A stretch of DNA of 64,000 nt from Sinorhizobium fredii USDA 257 (GCF_000265205.3 NC_018000.1:124001-188000); one strand, 5' to 3'. Counted from the stretch's first letter, positions 1 to 8,422 are shown. Notes: generated from the sequence alone by a model not told the origin. A program made the numbers and translations.

Positions 1-2414
1 GCCGCACGCTCCACGAATTCGATCTCGACGCTGCATTGGCGCGCCGTCCGCGGATCATCGTCGTCGACGAGCTCGCCCATACCAATCTCGGCGAAAGCCG
101 TCATCCCAAGCGCTACCAGGACATCGAGGAACTGGTGGATGCCGGCGTCGACGTCTGGACGGCGCTCAACATTCAACACCTCGAAAGCCTGTCGGATATC
201 GTCGCCCAGATCGCCGGTGTTCCCGTGCGAGAGCGCATCCCCGACACGGTTCTGAGCCGGGCGGACGAGGTGCTGCTGGTGGACCTGCCGCCGGCGGAGC
301 TGATCGACCGGCTAAAGGAAGGCAAGGTCTACCTGCCCGACAATGCCAAGCGGGCCGTGGACCACTTCTTCCGGCTCGGCAATCTGACGGCGCTGCGCGA
401 GCTGGCGCTCAGGCGCACTGCCGACCGGGTCGACGACCAGATGGTCGACTACCTCAAGCAGAACGCCATTGAGGGTCCCTGGCCGGCCGGCGAAAGGCTG
501 CTCGTCTGCATCGGCCCGGATCCGCTATCGGAAAAGGTGGTGAGGACGGCGAGCCGGCTCGCCTCGGGCCTCAACGCCGACTGGATCGTGGTTTCCATCG
601 AGCGTGCGGATCGCGAGGCGGGCGATGGCGAGGCGATGCGGCAGCTTGACGAGACCTTCCGTCTTGCCGAGCAACTGGGCGCCGAGACGCGCCGCATCAT
701 TGGCAGCGATTTCGTCGAGGAGATCCTGAAACTTGCAAGGCGCGAGAATGCGACGCAGATCGTCATCGGCGCCCGGCGCCACTGGTTCCCGCTGAGCCTG
801 TTTCGCGCCTCCTTGCCCGACGCGCTGTCCAGGCGCGTGTCGGGAATCGGCATTCATCTCGTCACCGGCAAGATCGAGCCGGCCGCCAAGACGAGGCAGC
901 GAAGCCAGCGGCTGCTGCCGGAGGGACTGGCTCGAGCGCTCGGCATAGCCGGCGGCACCGTCGGGCTGGCGACAGGACTTGGCGTGCTGATCGAGCAGTT
1001 CATCATCCTGCAGAATATTTCGCTTCTCTATCTGCTCGCGGTGCTCGCCTCGGCGGTTTACGCCGGTTACTTCGCGGCTCTGGCGGCGGCCCTGTTTTCC
1101 GTTGTCGCATACAACTTCTTCTTCATCGAGCCGGTCGGCACCTTCACGGTGGCCGAGCCGCACGAGGTTTTCGCTCTCCTCGTTTTCCTGGCGGCCGCGG
1201 CGCTGGCCGGCAGCCTTGCCTCGCGCATTCGCGATCAGGCGAAGACCGCAAGGGGCCGGGCGACGGCGACGCAGGCGCTCTATGACTTTTCCCGCAAGCT
1301 TTCCGGCACCGCCAATGCCGAAGACGTGCTCTGGGCGGCCGTCACCCAGATGCAATCGACGCTCAGGCGCAATGCCGTGCTGTTGCTGCCGGAAGACGGT
1401 GATATTGCTTTGAGCGTGGCCTGGCCGCCGGACACCGAGCTTAGCGTCAGCGACATGATGGCGGCGCGCTGGACATTCGAAAAGAGAGAGCCGGCCGGCA
1501 ACGACACCGGCACGCTGCCGAACAGCCCGTTTCAGTTCCGGCCGCTGATGAGCCCGCAGGGCGTCGTTGGCGTTTGCGGCTTTCTGCAGGAGGACAGACC
1601 GCTCGACATCAACGAGGAACGGGCCCTTGCCGCGATCCTCGATCAGACCGCGATCGCCGTCGACCGCGCGCGACTGTCGCGCGAAAGCCTCGATCAGGCC
1701 GCCCAGCTCGAGGGCGAGAAATTCCGCGCCGCCCTGCTTTCGTCGCTCTCCCACGAGCTCACGACCCCTTTGACAACGATCACCGGCGCAGTGACGACGC
1801 TGCGCCAGCTCGGCGAAGGAATGCCTAAGGAGGGCCGGAGGGAACTTCTGAACTCGATCGAGGAAGAAAGCGGCAGGCTCAAGAACTTCGTCTCCAACCT
1901 GCTCGACATGAACCGCATCGAGGCGGGGACGATCAATGCCAGGCGCGATCGGGTCGATGTGGCGGATGTCGTTCACGCTGCCGTGGAACGGGCACGGAAA
2001 TACTTTCCCGGCCGGGTTTTCGAGACCAGCATCGCCGCAGATCTGCCGTTGATGCGCGGCGACAGCGTCTTGCTCGGGCAGGTCCTCTTCAATCTGCTCG
2101 ACAATGCCGACCGGTTCGGAGGCGACGAACCGGTCAGCATCTATGCCCGGCGGGAGGGCGACGAGGTCGTTTTGTCGGTGACGGACCTCGGCAAGGGCAT
2201 CGCGCCCGCCGATCTCGAGCACGTCTTCGACAAGTTCTTCCGCAAGGGAAAGTCGGACGGACGCTCGCTCGGCACCGGCCTCGGCCTTACGATCAGCAAG
2301 GCCTTCGTCGAGGCGATGGGCGGGCGGATCAAGGCCGAGAGCCCGGCACTCCGGCGCCGCGGGACGCGTATTTCCATGCGCTTCCCGGCCGCCGAAGCGG
2401 AGCCCTCGAACTGA
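1..2414 (+). CDS. kdpD: KdpD sensor histidine kinase, 5' end cut by the window edge
   Basis: Turgor/K+-limitation sensor kinase that controls the high-affinity Kdp K+-ATPase. The frame is open from base 3, so the true start lies upstream. Visible domains in order are the end of the cytoplasmic KdpD ATP-binding domain (VVDELAH near visible residue 20), a universal-stress-protein-like domain (about 165-285), four tightly packed membrane segments (about 319-405), a GAF-like domain (about 430-555), a HisKA with the phospho-acceptor His in SHELTTPL (about 584), and a HATPase with LGKGIAP and GTGLGLT. About 100 residues of the family's usual length of roughly 900 are missing at the N-terminus. No kdpE follows: the next gene downstream is a lipid enzyme. 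kdpFABC and possibly kdpE would have to lie upstream, outside the window. Confidence 0.95.
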   Translation, partial: RTLHEFDLDAALARRPRIIVVDELAHTNLGESRHPKRYQDIEELVDAGVDVWTALNIQHLESLSDIVAQIAGVPVRERIPDTVLSRADEVLLVDLPPAELIDRLKEGKVYLPDNAKRAVDHFFRLGNLTALRELALRRTADRVDDQMVDYLKQNAIEGPWPAGERLLVCIGPDPLSEKVVRTASRLASGLNADWIVVSIERADREAGDGEAMRQLDETFRLAEQLGAETRRIIGSDFVEEILKLARRENATQIVIGARRHWFPLSLFRASLPDALSRRVSGIGIHLVTGKIEPAAKTRQRSQRLLPEGLARALGIAGGTVGLATGLGVLIEQFIILQNISLLYLLAVLASAVYAGYFAALAAALFSVVAYNFFFIEPVGTFTVAEPHEVFALLVFLAAAALAGSLASRIRDQAKTARGRATATQALYDFSRKLSGTANAEDVLWAAVTQMQSTLRRNAVLLLPEDGDIALSVAWPPDTELSVSDMMAARWTFEKREPAGNDTGTLPNSPFQFRPLMSPQGVVGVCGFLQEDRPLDINEERALAAILDQTAIAVDRARLSRESLDQAAQLEGEKFRAALLSSLSHELTTPLTTITGAVTTLRQLGEGMPKEGRRELLNSIEEESGRLKNFVSNLLDMNRIEAGTINARRDRVDVADVVHAAVERARKYFPGRVFETSIAADLPLMRGDSVLLGQVLFNLLDNADRFGGDEPVSIYARREGDEVVLSVTDLGKGIAPADLEHVFDKFFRKGKSDGRSLGTGLGLTISKAFVEAMGGRIKAESPALRRRGTRISMRFPAAEAEPSN

Positions 2415-2499
2415 GGCGAGGCCGCCATATGGCCTTTGGCGCGAAGTTGTTTTATGACGGATTGCAATCATAAATTTGTAGGGGCTGGGGTCCACAAAG

Positions 2500-3165
2500 A
2501 TGAATGTCGCTCCGGATGGCGGAGAGCCCGGCAGGCCGGGCGCGGATCGGCGTCCCATCGCGGCGCGCGACACCGGCTTCGCGCGTCGCTTGACGGCGCT
2601 GCTCCTCAAGACGCCGATCACGCCGAATGCAATTTCGGTGCTGAGCGTCGGCTTCGCCGCGATCGGCGCCGCTGCTCTCTTCTTTGCGACGCGCTGGCCC
2701 CCGCTTTATCTCGCAGCCGTCGCCGGCATCCAGTTGCGGCTTCTCTGCAATCTGCTTGATGGCATGGTGGCGGTCGAGGGCGGCCGCGGCTCGCCGGTCG
2801 GCGCGCTCTACAACGAGTTTCCCGATCGCGTCGCCGACACGCTTTTGATCGTGGCGCTCGGCTACGCCGCCGGCGCCGGCTGGCTCGGCTGGGCGGGCGC
2901 GCTTGCCGCGGCCCTGACCGCCTATGTGCGTGTCTTCGGCGGCTCGCTCGGCCAGGCCCAGGACTTTCGCGGTCCCATGGCCAAGCAGCACCGCATGGCG
3001 CTGATGAGCCTTGCTTCAGTCCTGGCGCTCGGCGAAGCCTGGCTGACGACGGAGCGCTTCGTGCTCTACGCCACTGGATGGACCATCCTCGCCGGGGCGC
3101 TCTTCACCTGCTGGACCCGCACGAGGGCAATCGTTTCCCGCATCCCGGGAGCCGCAAAGCCGTGA
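2500..3165 (+). CDS. Divergent CDP-alcohol phosphatidyltransferase family protein
   Basis: Integral membrane protein of 221 residues, first gene of a three-gene lipid cluster. Family members transfer a phosphatidyl group from a CDP-alcohol to an acceptor alcohol. The fold is recognisable from the LLDG motif near residue 87 followed by GALYN and PDRVAD. The usual signature D-x2-DG-x2-AR-x8-G-x3-D-x3-D is altered: the first Asp is Asn, the AR Arg is Val and the third Asp is Asn. Only DG and the last Asp, followed by RVAD, are kept. It may therefore use another substrate or metal arrangement, or be a non-canonical member. The stop overlaps the GTG start of the next gene by 4 bases, indicating translational coupling. 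Function beyond family level is not recognised. Confidence 0.8.
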   Translation: MNVAPDGGEPGRPGADRRPIAARDTGFARRLTALLLKTPITPNAISVLSVGFAAIGAAALFFATRWPPLYLAAVAGIQLRLLCNLLDGMVAVEGGRGSPVGALYNEFPDRVADTLLIVALGYAAGAGWLGWAGALAAALTAYVRVFGGSLGQAQDFRGPMAKQHRMALMSLASVLALGEAWLTTERFVLYATGWTILAGALFTCWTRTRAIVSRIPGAAKP

Positions 3166-3773
3166 TCGATCTCGTGCTGATTGGCCTCACACGGTTTCTC
3201 GTCGGCGGGCAGGCGCACTGGATCGGTGCGTCGCCGGATACGCGCCAGCGCATCTATTTCGCCAATCACGCCAGCCATCTCGACACGCTGCTGATCTGGT
3301 CGGCCTTGCCGCGGCTGCTGCGCGGCTCAACCCATCCGATCGCCGCCTCGGACTATTGGGGCAAGGGCAGGGTTCGCCGCCACATCGCGCTGAAAGTGCT
3401 GAATGCCGTGCTCGTCGACCGCGCCACGCAAGGTCCGCCCGGGGCGGCGCTCGCTCCGTTGCGCGGCGTGCTCGCCGAGGGCGAGTCGCTCGTGCTCTTT
3501 CCCGAGGGCACGCGCGGCACCGAGCGACTGCCGGGGCCGTTCAAGAGCGGTCTCTACTGGCTGTCGCAGGAATTCCCGGAGGTCGAGCTGATCCCGACCT
3601 ATCTCGACAATCCCTCGCGCGCCTTCCCGAAGGGAACCTTCCTGCCGGTCCCGATCAGCTGCACGGTTCGCTTCGGCGCGCCGCTCTCGAGGCGGCAGGG
3701 GGAAGAGAAGGACGCATTTCTCGAACGCGCCCGCGCCGCCGTCGGCGCGCTGGCGTCGGATCCGGTTGCATGA
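3162..3773 (+). CDS. 1-acyl-glycerol-3-phosphate acyltransferase (PlsC) family protein
   Basis: Acyltransferase of 203 residues, predicted to esterify a lysophospholipid-type acceptor at the inner membrane. The catalytic block NHASHLD (HX4D, about residue 34) and the phosphate-binding block FPEGTRG (about residue 113) are both intact. The GTG start at 3162 was chosen because it overlaps the preceding stop as GTGA and leaves a normal distance to the HX4D motif. It sits between a CDP-alcohol phosphotransferase-like and a CdsA-like gene, so the three probably make or remodel one membrane lipid. The identity of the acyl acceptor is not visible. It is shorter than typical housekeeping PlsC. Confidence 0.88.
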   Translation: MIDLVLIGLTRFLVGGQAHWIGASPDTRQRIYFANHASHLDTLLIWSALPRLLRGSTHPIAASDYWGKGRVRRHIALKVLNAVLVDRATQGPPGAALAPLRGVLAEGESLVLFPEGTRGTERLPGPFKSGLYWLSQEFPEVELIPTYLDNPSRAFPKGTFLPVPISCTVRFGAPLSRRQGEEKDAFLERARAAVGALASDPVA

Positions 3774-3780
3774 GGCCGCC

Positions 3781-4722
3781 ATGTCTTTGAGCGACAAGCT
3801 GTTCATTCTCTTCGGCGGCATCTCGGCGCTGCTCGGCGTCGCCTCGGTGATCGGCTTTGCGCTGTCGCGCAAGGTGACCTCCGAGAACGGCCGGGCGACG
3901 GTCGACAATCTCAACGCCCGCATAAAAGCTTGGTGGGTGATGGTCGCGATCTTCGCGGTCAGCTTCGGCCTCGGCCGGGGCGTAACCGTGGTGCTTTTCG
4001 CGCTCACCTCTTTCTATGCGCTGCGCGAGTTCACATCGCTGACGCCGACACGTGGCGCCGATCACCTGCCGCTGGTCGCCGCCTTCTACGTGCTGCTGCC
4101 GCTGCAATACTGGCTGATCTGGATCGACTGGTACGCGCTGTTCACCATCCTGATCCCCGTCTATGGCTTCCTCCTGCTGCCGAGCCTAGCGGCGCTGAAG
4201 GGCGATCCGGAACAGTTCCTGCTGCGCGTGTCGCGCATCCAATGGGGGCTGATGCTGACGGTCTATTGCATCAGCCACGCGCCGGCGCTGCTGACGCTCG
4301 ATATCCCCGGCCGCCCGCGCGAAGGGTTCCTGCTGCTCTTCTTTCTGATCACCGTCGCGCAGTTCAGCGACGTGATGCAGTACGTCTCCGGCAAGCTGTT
4401 CGGCCGGACGAAGGTCGCACCCGTCGTCAGCCCGTCTAAGACCGTCGAAGGCCTTGTCGGCGGCGGCCTCTCCGCCGTCGCCGCCGGGGCCGGCCTCTGG
4501 TGGATAACCCCGTTCACGCCGCTCGAGGCCGCCGCCATGGCGCTGGCCATCGTCGCCATGGGCTTCCTCGGCGGCCTGGCGCTGTCGGCGGTCAAGCGCT
4601 CGATGGGCGTGAAGGACTGGGGCACGATGATCTCCGGCCATGGCGGCGTGCTCGACCGCATGGATTCGCTGAGTTTTGCCGCACCGGTGTTTTTTCACCT
4701 GACGCGGTATTTTTATACGTGA
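3781..4722 (+). CDS. Phosphatidate cytidylyltransferase (CdsA) family protein
   Basis: Polytopic membrane enzyme of 313 residues. The family makes CDP-diacylglycerol from phosphatidate and CTP. The C-terminus carries the CdsA signature: SPSKTVEG, then KRSMGVKDWG, then GHGGVLDRMDS (about residues 219-300). The ATG at 3781 lies 7 bases after the acyltransferase stop, with a GAGG just upstream. As third gene of the cluster it could supply CDP-lipid for the divergent phosphotransferase encoded two genes upstream. An essential cdsA is expected elsewhere on the chromosome (normally beside the dxr/frr genes), so this is probably an accessory paralogue; that is inference. Confidence 0.87.
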   Translation: MSLSDKLFILFGGISALLGVASVIGFALSRKVTSENGRATVDNLNARIKAWWVMVAIFAVSFGLGRGVTVVLFALTSFYALREFTSLTPTRGADHLPLVAAFYVLLPLQYWLIWIDWYALFTILIPVYGFLLLPSLAALKGDPEQFLLRVSRIQWGLMLTVYCISHAPALLTLDIPGRPREGFLLLFFLITVAQFSDVMQYVSGKLFGRTKVAPVVSPSKTVEGLVGGGLSAVAAGAGLWWITPFTPLEAAAMALAIVAMGFLGGLALSAVKRSMGVKDWGTMISGHGGVLDRMDSLSFAAPVFFHLTRYFYT

Positions 4723-4734
4723 GGTTTGGTGGAA

Positions 4735-4789
4735 TATGGTGCCGCTTACGTGACTCGAACACGTGACCCCATCATTACGAGTGATGTGC
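4735..4789 (-). repeat. Direct repeat of the tRNA-Thr 3' part (att-like site, distal copy)
   Basis: 55 bases matching 5761-5815 with a single mismatch (4781 G against 5807 A). The copy covers the CCA end, acceptor 3' strand, T arm, variable loop and anticodon loop of tRNA-Thr, then stops and continues in unrelated sequence. It is not a tRNA gene because the D arm and 5' acceptor strand are absent. Duplication of a tRNA 3' part next to the intact gene is the usual footprint of integration by a tyrosine-recombinase element. Confidence 0.85.
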
Positions 4790-4959
4790 CAAAGCCGGGG
4801 CAGACGCGAACCGTCGCGACGTTGTGCTGAATCCTCGAGAAGTATGGCGAAGGACATCGCCGCCTTGTCATGTCGACCTTGGGAGAAACAGCGCATCCAC
4901 ATGCCCGCCCGCTTCATCTCGGCGTGTTCTCGTGTCGAGTACCGGAAAGAGCCTGAAGG

Positions 4960-5163
4960 CTACGCGCTCTCCTCCGTCTCGCTACCCTCGTCCAGATCAT
5001 GTATGGGCAGTAAGCCGTATTCCTCCAGCCATTCGCGAATGATGAGGCGGATTATCGCCTCGTGCGTCATCTCAAGCAATTCGCAGGCGACGCCAAGCGC
5101 CGACTCGATGTCGCCGTCGGACATCTGTGTACCCACCTTCTCAGCGCGAACTGTTGTCGCCAT
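4960..5163 (-). CDS. Small acidic hypothetical protein in the tRNA-bounded remnant
   Basis: Predicted protein of 67 residues; I do not recognise a family. The ATG at 5163 is preceded at a good distance by GGGGGCAGG, which favours it over the TTG four codons upstream. The sequence has a short basic N-terminus (MATTVRAEKVG), two probable helices (about residues 15-50, LGVACELLEMTHEAIIRLII) and a very acidic tail. Size and helical layout resemble small ribbon-helix-helix or accessory proteins of mobile elements, but that is only a resemblance. It is the only plausible gene between the two copies of the tRNA 3' repeat. Confidence 0.5.
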   Translation of the reverse strand: MATTVRAEKVGTQMSDGDIESALGVACELLEMTHEAIIRLIIREWLEEYGLLPIHDLDEGSETEESA

Positions 5164-5175
5164 GCCTGCCCCCAA

Positions 5176-5760
5176 TTCATTACAACCTCACAGATTGAAG
5201 GGTCTCACAGCACACGTTACAGTCAAGGACTACAGCCCCCTCCAAAGGGGTAAAACAAGCGGCTAAATCACTGGAAAAATTGGGCTAAGACCTTTGTCGC
5301 GAGTCTCCTAAGACCAAGGTCTTAACGTCCCATGCCCCCAGTGAATTACTGACGCTCGGCGGAAACTTTGCGACGCCCCAACGCGTTATCCGTAATCGCT
5401 CCGCGCAGTGTGCCCCATGCGGAATCCCCAAGGAGCGAAGAGTCCCAGAGACGACTCGGCGCCCGTCCAATCAGCGGGCGCTTTGGATGAGGGGAGAACG
5501 AAAATGCGGCCCGGCTAAGGGCATCATCAGCTTTTCCCGCGGCTCTCGCGCCGGTCTCGAGCTACGCCGGTGAAGGCGTCTACGCGATTTTTGACGGATG
5601 GGGTGTCCCTGAACTTTTCCGCGTCACGCCCGAGATCCCCAATTTACGCACGAGCAAGTGATCAGCGGCTTCCTGCCACCGGATCTGTTACCCAAAACGT
5701 TACCCAGCCAAAGTTGAGGAGGGTTTAGAGGACGGGCTGTTTGGCTAAGTCTTTGAAAGT
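5176..5760. other. Gene-poor interior of the tRNA-Thr-bounded remnant
   Basis: 585 bases without a convincing coding region; a 61-codon open frame on the minus strand (5285-5470) has no RBS or recognisable product. Visible sites are a perfect inverted repeat TAAGACC-AA-GGTCTTA at 5309-5324, a further TAAGACC at 5286-5292, and two GTTACCCA octamers at 5687-5694 and 5699-5706, 12 bases apart and about 55 bases from the tRNA end. These could be operator or recombinase arm-type sites left from an integrated element. Confidence 0.45.
5309..5324. repeat. Perfect palindrome TAAGACC-AA-GGTCTTA, with an extra half-site at 5286
   Basis: Seven-base arms with a 2-base centre, plus a same-orientation half-site TAAGACC 23 bases to the left. 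The arrangement looks like a dimeric regulator operator with one extra half-site. No gene start is close enough to assign it to a promoter. Confidence 0.5.
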
Positions 5761-5762
5761 TA

Positions 5763-5838
5763 TGGTGCCGCTTACGTGACTCGAACACGTGACCCCATCA
5801 TTACGAATGATGTGCTCTACCGACTGAGCTAAAGCGGC
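5763..5838 (-). tRNA. tRNA-Thr (anticodon CGT)
   Basis: Complete 76-nt cloverleaf on the minus strand including an encoded CCA. The acceptor stem GCCGCTT pairs with AAGCGGC. The D arm is TAGCTCAGTCGGTAGAGC, the anticodon stem CATCA/TGATG has loop TTCGTAA giving CGT, and the T arm contains GTTCGAGTC. The 3' part is duplicated at 4735-4789, so this gene probably served as an integration target and was restored by the incoming element. Confidence 0.97.
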
Positions 5839-5913
5839 ATTAGCGGTTCCGCAGCGTGGCCGCGGAACGAATGTGAGGCGCTGATAAACGCAAAGCGCCG
5901 AGATTTCAAGCCA

Positions 5914-6924
5914 TCAGTTTCGAGAACTTGAAAATTCCTTAGGCGCATCAAGGCCGCGCGGGAAGGCGAGCCCGAGGCGGGCTCGGGCGGCGTCATATTC
6001 GCGTTCCAGCCGATCGACCAACTGGCCGACCGTTCCAATCTCGCGAATGGCGCCGATGCCCTGGCCGCAGCCCCAGATGTCCTTCCAGGCCTTGGCCCCG
6101 TCCGTTGCCTGGTCGAAATCCATCTTCGACGGGTCGGCCTCCGGCAGGCTATCCGGGTCCATGCCGGCGGCGCGGATCGAGGCCTTGAGATAATTGCCGT
6201 GGATGCCGGTGAAATAGTTGGAATAGACGATATCGGCGGCGCTGCTGTCGACGATCATCTGCTTGTAGGCGTCGCTGGCGCGGGCCTCTTCGGTGGCGAT
6301 GAAGGGGGAGCCGATATAGGCCATGTCGGCGCCCATCGCTTGCGCCGCGAGGATGGCGTCGCCGGTGGCGATCGCGCCCGAGAGAAGCAGCGCCCCGTCG
6401 AACCAGGTGCGGATTTCCTGGATGAGCGCGAAGGGCGAGAGCGTCCCGGCATGACCGCCGGCGCCGGCGGCAACGGCGATCAGCCCGTCGGCGCCCTTGC
6501 GGATCGCCGAGTTCGCATGGCGGTTGTTGATGACGTCGTGAAGCACGATGCCGCCATAGGAATGGATCGCGGCGTTGACCTCGGGGACCGCGCCAAGCGA
6601 GGATATGACGACCGGCACCTTGTATTTGACGCAGAGCATCAGGTCCTGTTCAAGACGGGTGTTCGACTTGTGAACGATCTGGTTGACGGCAAAGGGCGCC
6701 GCTGGCCGGTCGGGATGCTTGGCGTCGTGGTCGGCGAGCGTTTCGGTGATCTCGGCGAGCCATTCGTCGAGCTGTGCCTGCGGACGGGCGTTGAGTGCCG
6801 GGAAAGCGCCGATGACGCCCGCCTTGCATTGCGCAATCGTCAGCCGGGGATGCGAGACGATGAAAAGCGGAGCGCCAACGACCGGCAGTCTCGTCATTCC
6901 GGAAAGAATGGGCGGCAACGGCAT
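5914..6924 (-). CDS. Nitronate monooxygenase / 2-nitropropane dioxygenase-type FMN enzyme
   Basis: Predicted FMN-dependent TIM-barrel enzyme of 336 residues. The family oxidises nitronates such as propionate 3-nitronate to aldehyde or ketone and nitrite; some relatives act as enoyl reductases. Supporting motifs are VVGAPLFIVS at the N-terminus, the AGAGGHAGTLSPF segment with the family His, and the FMN phosphate loop SGAIATGDAILAAQAMGAD. The ATG at 6924 has GGAGAG seven bases upstream and was preferred to the ATG at 6939, which lacks a spaced RBS. Twenty-five bases upstream lies a palindrome identical to the one before the acyl-CoA dehydrogenase gene, suggesting a role linked to fatty or short-chain acid catabolism. 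Confidence 0.88.
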   Translation of the reverse strand: MPLPPILSGMTRLPVVGAPLFIVSHPRLTIAQCKAGVIGAFPALNARPQAQLDEWLAEITETLADHDAKHPDRPAAPFAVNQIVHKSNTRLEQDLMLCVKYKVPVVISSLGAVPEVNAAIHSYGGIVLHDVINNRHANSAIRKGADGLIAVAAGAGGHAGTLSPFALIQEIRTWFDGALLLSGAIATGDAILAAQAMGADMAYIGSPFIATEEARASDAYKQMIVDSSAADIVYSNYFTGIHGNYLKASIRAAGMDPDSLPEADPSKMDFDQATDGAKAWKDIWGCGQGIGAIREIGTVGQLVDRLEREYDAARARLGLAFPRGLDAPKEFSSSRN

Positions 6925-6948
6925 CAGATTTCTCTCCATCCCAGGTTT

Positions 6949-6970
6949 TTGACGTTTGCGTAAACGTCAA
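6949..6970. promoter_or_regulatory. 22-bp palindromic operator (TTGACGTTT-GCGT-AAACGTCAA)
   Basis: Arms TTGACGTTT and AAACGTCAA around a 4-base centre, just upstream of the nitronate monooxygenase. The identical 22 bases recur at 37659-37680 upstream of the acyl-CoA dehydrogenase gene. The ACGT-containing arms resemble operators I recall for MerR-family LiuR-type regulators of branched-chain and fatty-acid catabolism. The regulator assignment is inference. Confidence 0.75.
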
Positions 6971-7204
6971 TGTAGATAGCAGCAACGGCCGCGCTTGCAA
7001 AGAGAGGTATTTCGCTGCGCAATTCGGCGGGTCAAGCGTCTTTTCCCCGCGGAAGACCCCGCGGCAGCTCCGGCGGACTTGCAGATTCCGAAAGCAGCGG
7101 TTACCCAATCGTTAATAAAACCAACGGCGTGCAGCGGGAAGAGGCGGGCCAATCATGCGTACGCCCGTGGGGGCGTAGGGCTTCGGTGTGCAGAAGGATG
7201 TGAT

Positions 7205-8377
7205 GTGAGCGGACTCGAGACGGCGATCAGGAATGCACTGGAACGCTCGGAGCGGAGCAATGCGGAAGTCCGCGCGCGGATCTATCAGTCGGCCCGTCAG
7301 GCGCTGGAAAACGGTCTCAAGAAGCAGGAGATCGAAGATCCGGAGATCATCGCCAAGCAGCGCCACCGGCTGGAAGCGGTCATTCACGCGATCGAGACGG
7401 AGGAGCGCGCGGCCCTGAAGGCGCGGGTCGCTTCGCCGATCGTGAGCCTCGCGGACGTGAAAGGCAAAGGCGATGCGGCGGCCCGAGACTCTGCCGCCGC
7501 GACCGCCCCGGTGCAGCAGGAGCCGGGTTTCAGGGCGGAGGCGCGGCCGGTATCGACCGGCGACGGCGGCCTCGGCGTACTCGGCGCGCTGCGCCCGGAG
7601 CGCGACGGGCCCAGGCTTTCCTCGCCGCCGGTGGCCGGCGACGAAAAGTCCACCGACGCGGGAACGCCCGGTTCGAGCGCGCCGGATCTGGGTGTCACCG
7701 AAAAGCGTCCGCGCAAGCGCCGACGCGGTCGTCTTCTCTCCTTGGTCATGGTCGTCGCAACCCTCGCCGCGGCCGTCGGCGCGGGCGCGTGGTGGGTTCA
7801 GACCAATGATCTGTTGAAATCGCCCGCCGAGCGCGACACCAACATCGCCAATCCGCCCGCGGTCGTGGAGACGGAGGACTTCCCCGCCGCGGCCGGGTTG
7901 CCGACGCTGGGCGCGCAGGAGGGCTTCTCCGGCGATTGGATCGAGGTCTTTACCTCGGCGGATGCGGCGGCCATCAAGCCGGGCGCCCGCGCCAGCGCCG
8001 AGCCGTTCGACGACGATGGCGGCGAACGCATTCGGCTGACATCGGCGGCTGCCGCGAAGGAGGGCGAGGTGGCGATCGACATTCCCGCCGATGTCCTCGC
8101 AGAGCTTTCGGGCAAGTCCTCGACGCTGGCATTAAGCGTCCAGGCGCTTCCGGGCAAGACGACGGAGTTCTCGGTCGAATGCGATTTCGCAGCGCTCGGC
8201 GCCTGCGGTCGTCATCGCTTCACTGCGCATGACGAGCGCGTCGACATGCTGTTCAAGATCAGTTTCGACGGCGATGTCGCGCCGGACGGTTCCGGAAAGT
8301 TGCTGATCAACAGCGATGTCAGCGGCGCCGGCAACAGCCTGGATCTCTTCGCGATCCGCGTGCTGCCGGGACAATGA
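7205..8377 (+). CDS. Hypothetical single-pass membrane protein
   Basis: Predicted protein of 390 residues; I do not recognise a named family. The GTG at 7205 is preceded by AAGG at 7 bases and no in-frame ATG is better placed. The first 80 residues are charged and helical. Then follows a low-complexity Ala/Pro/Gly-rich linker, a basic stretch (KRPRKRRRGR), one membrane segment (about 178-200, LLSLVMVVATLAAAVGAGA) and a periplasmic C-terminal domain of about 180 residues that looks beta-rich. N-terminus in the cytoplasm is predicted from the basic stretch before the membrane segment. It is convergent with ppk2 and may be unrelated to phosphate metabolism. Confidence 0.8.
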   Translation: MSGLETAIRNALERSERSNAEVRARIYQSARQALENGLKKQEIEDPEIIAKQRHRLEAVIHAIETEERAALKARVASPIVSLADVKGKGDAAARDSAAATAPVQQEPGFRAEARPVSTGDGGLGVLGALRPERDGPRLSSPPVAGDEKSTDAGTPGSSAPDLGVTEKRPRKRRRGRLLSLVMVVATLAAAVGAGAWWVQTNDLLKSPAERDTNIANPPAVVETEDFPAAAGLPTLGAQEGFSGDWIEVFTSADAAAIKPGARASAEPFDDDGGERIRLTSAAAAKEGEVAIDIPADVLAELSGKSSTLALSVQALPGKTTEFSVECDFAALGACGRHRFTAHDERVDMLFKISFDGDVAPDGSGKLLINSDVSGAGNSLDLFAIRVLPGQ

Positions 8378-8422
8378 TCCGGTGTCGCGCGGCGCTCGGG
8401 TGCCGTGCGACGCTGCAATTCG

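Noticed and set aside
525..2621. Long minus-strand open frame over kdpD
   Set aside because: Antisense shadow of a GC-rich gene with an Arg/Ala/Gly-rich composition and no recognisable domain.
4735..4789. Second tRNA-Thr gene
   Set aside because: Only the 3' part is present; D arm and 5' acceptor strand are missing, so it cannot fold as a tRNA.
5285..5470. 61-codon minus-strand gene in the remnant island
   Set aside because: No RBS, no motif and it runs across the palindrome at 5309-5324.
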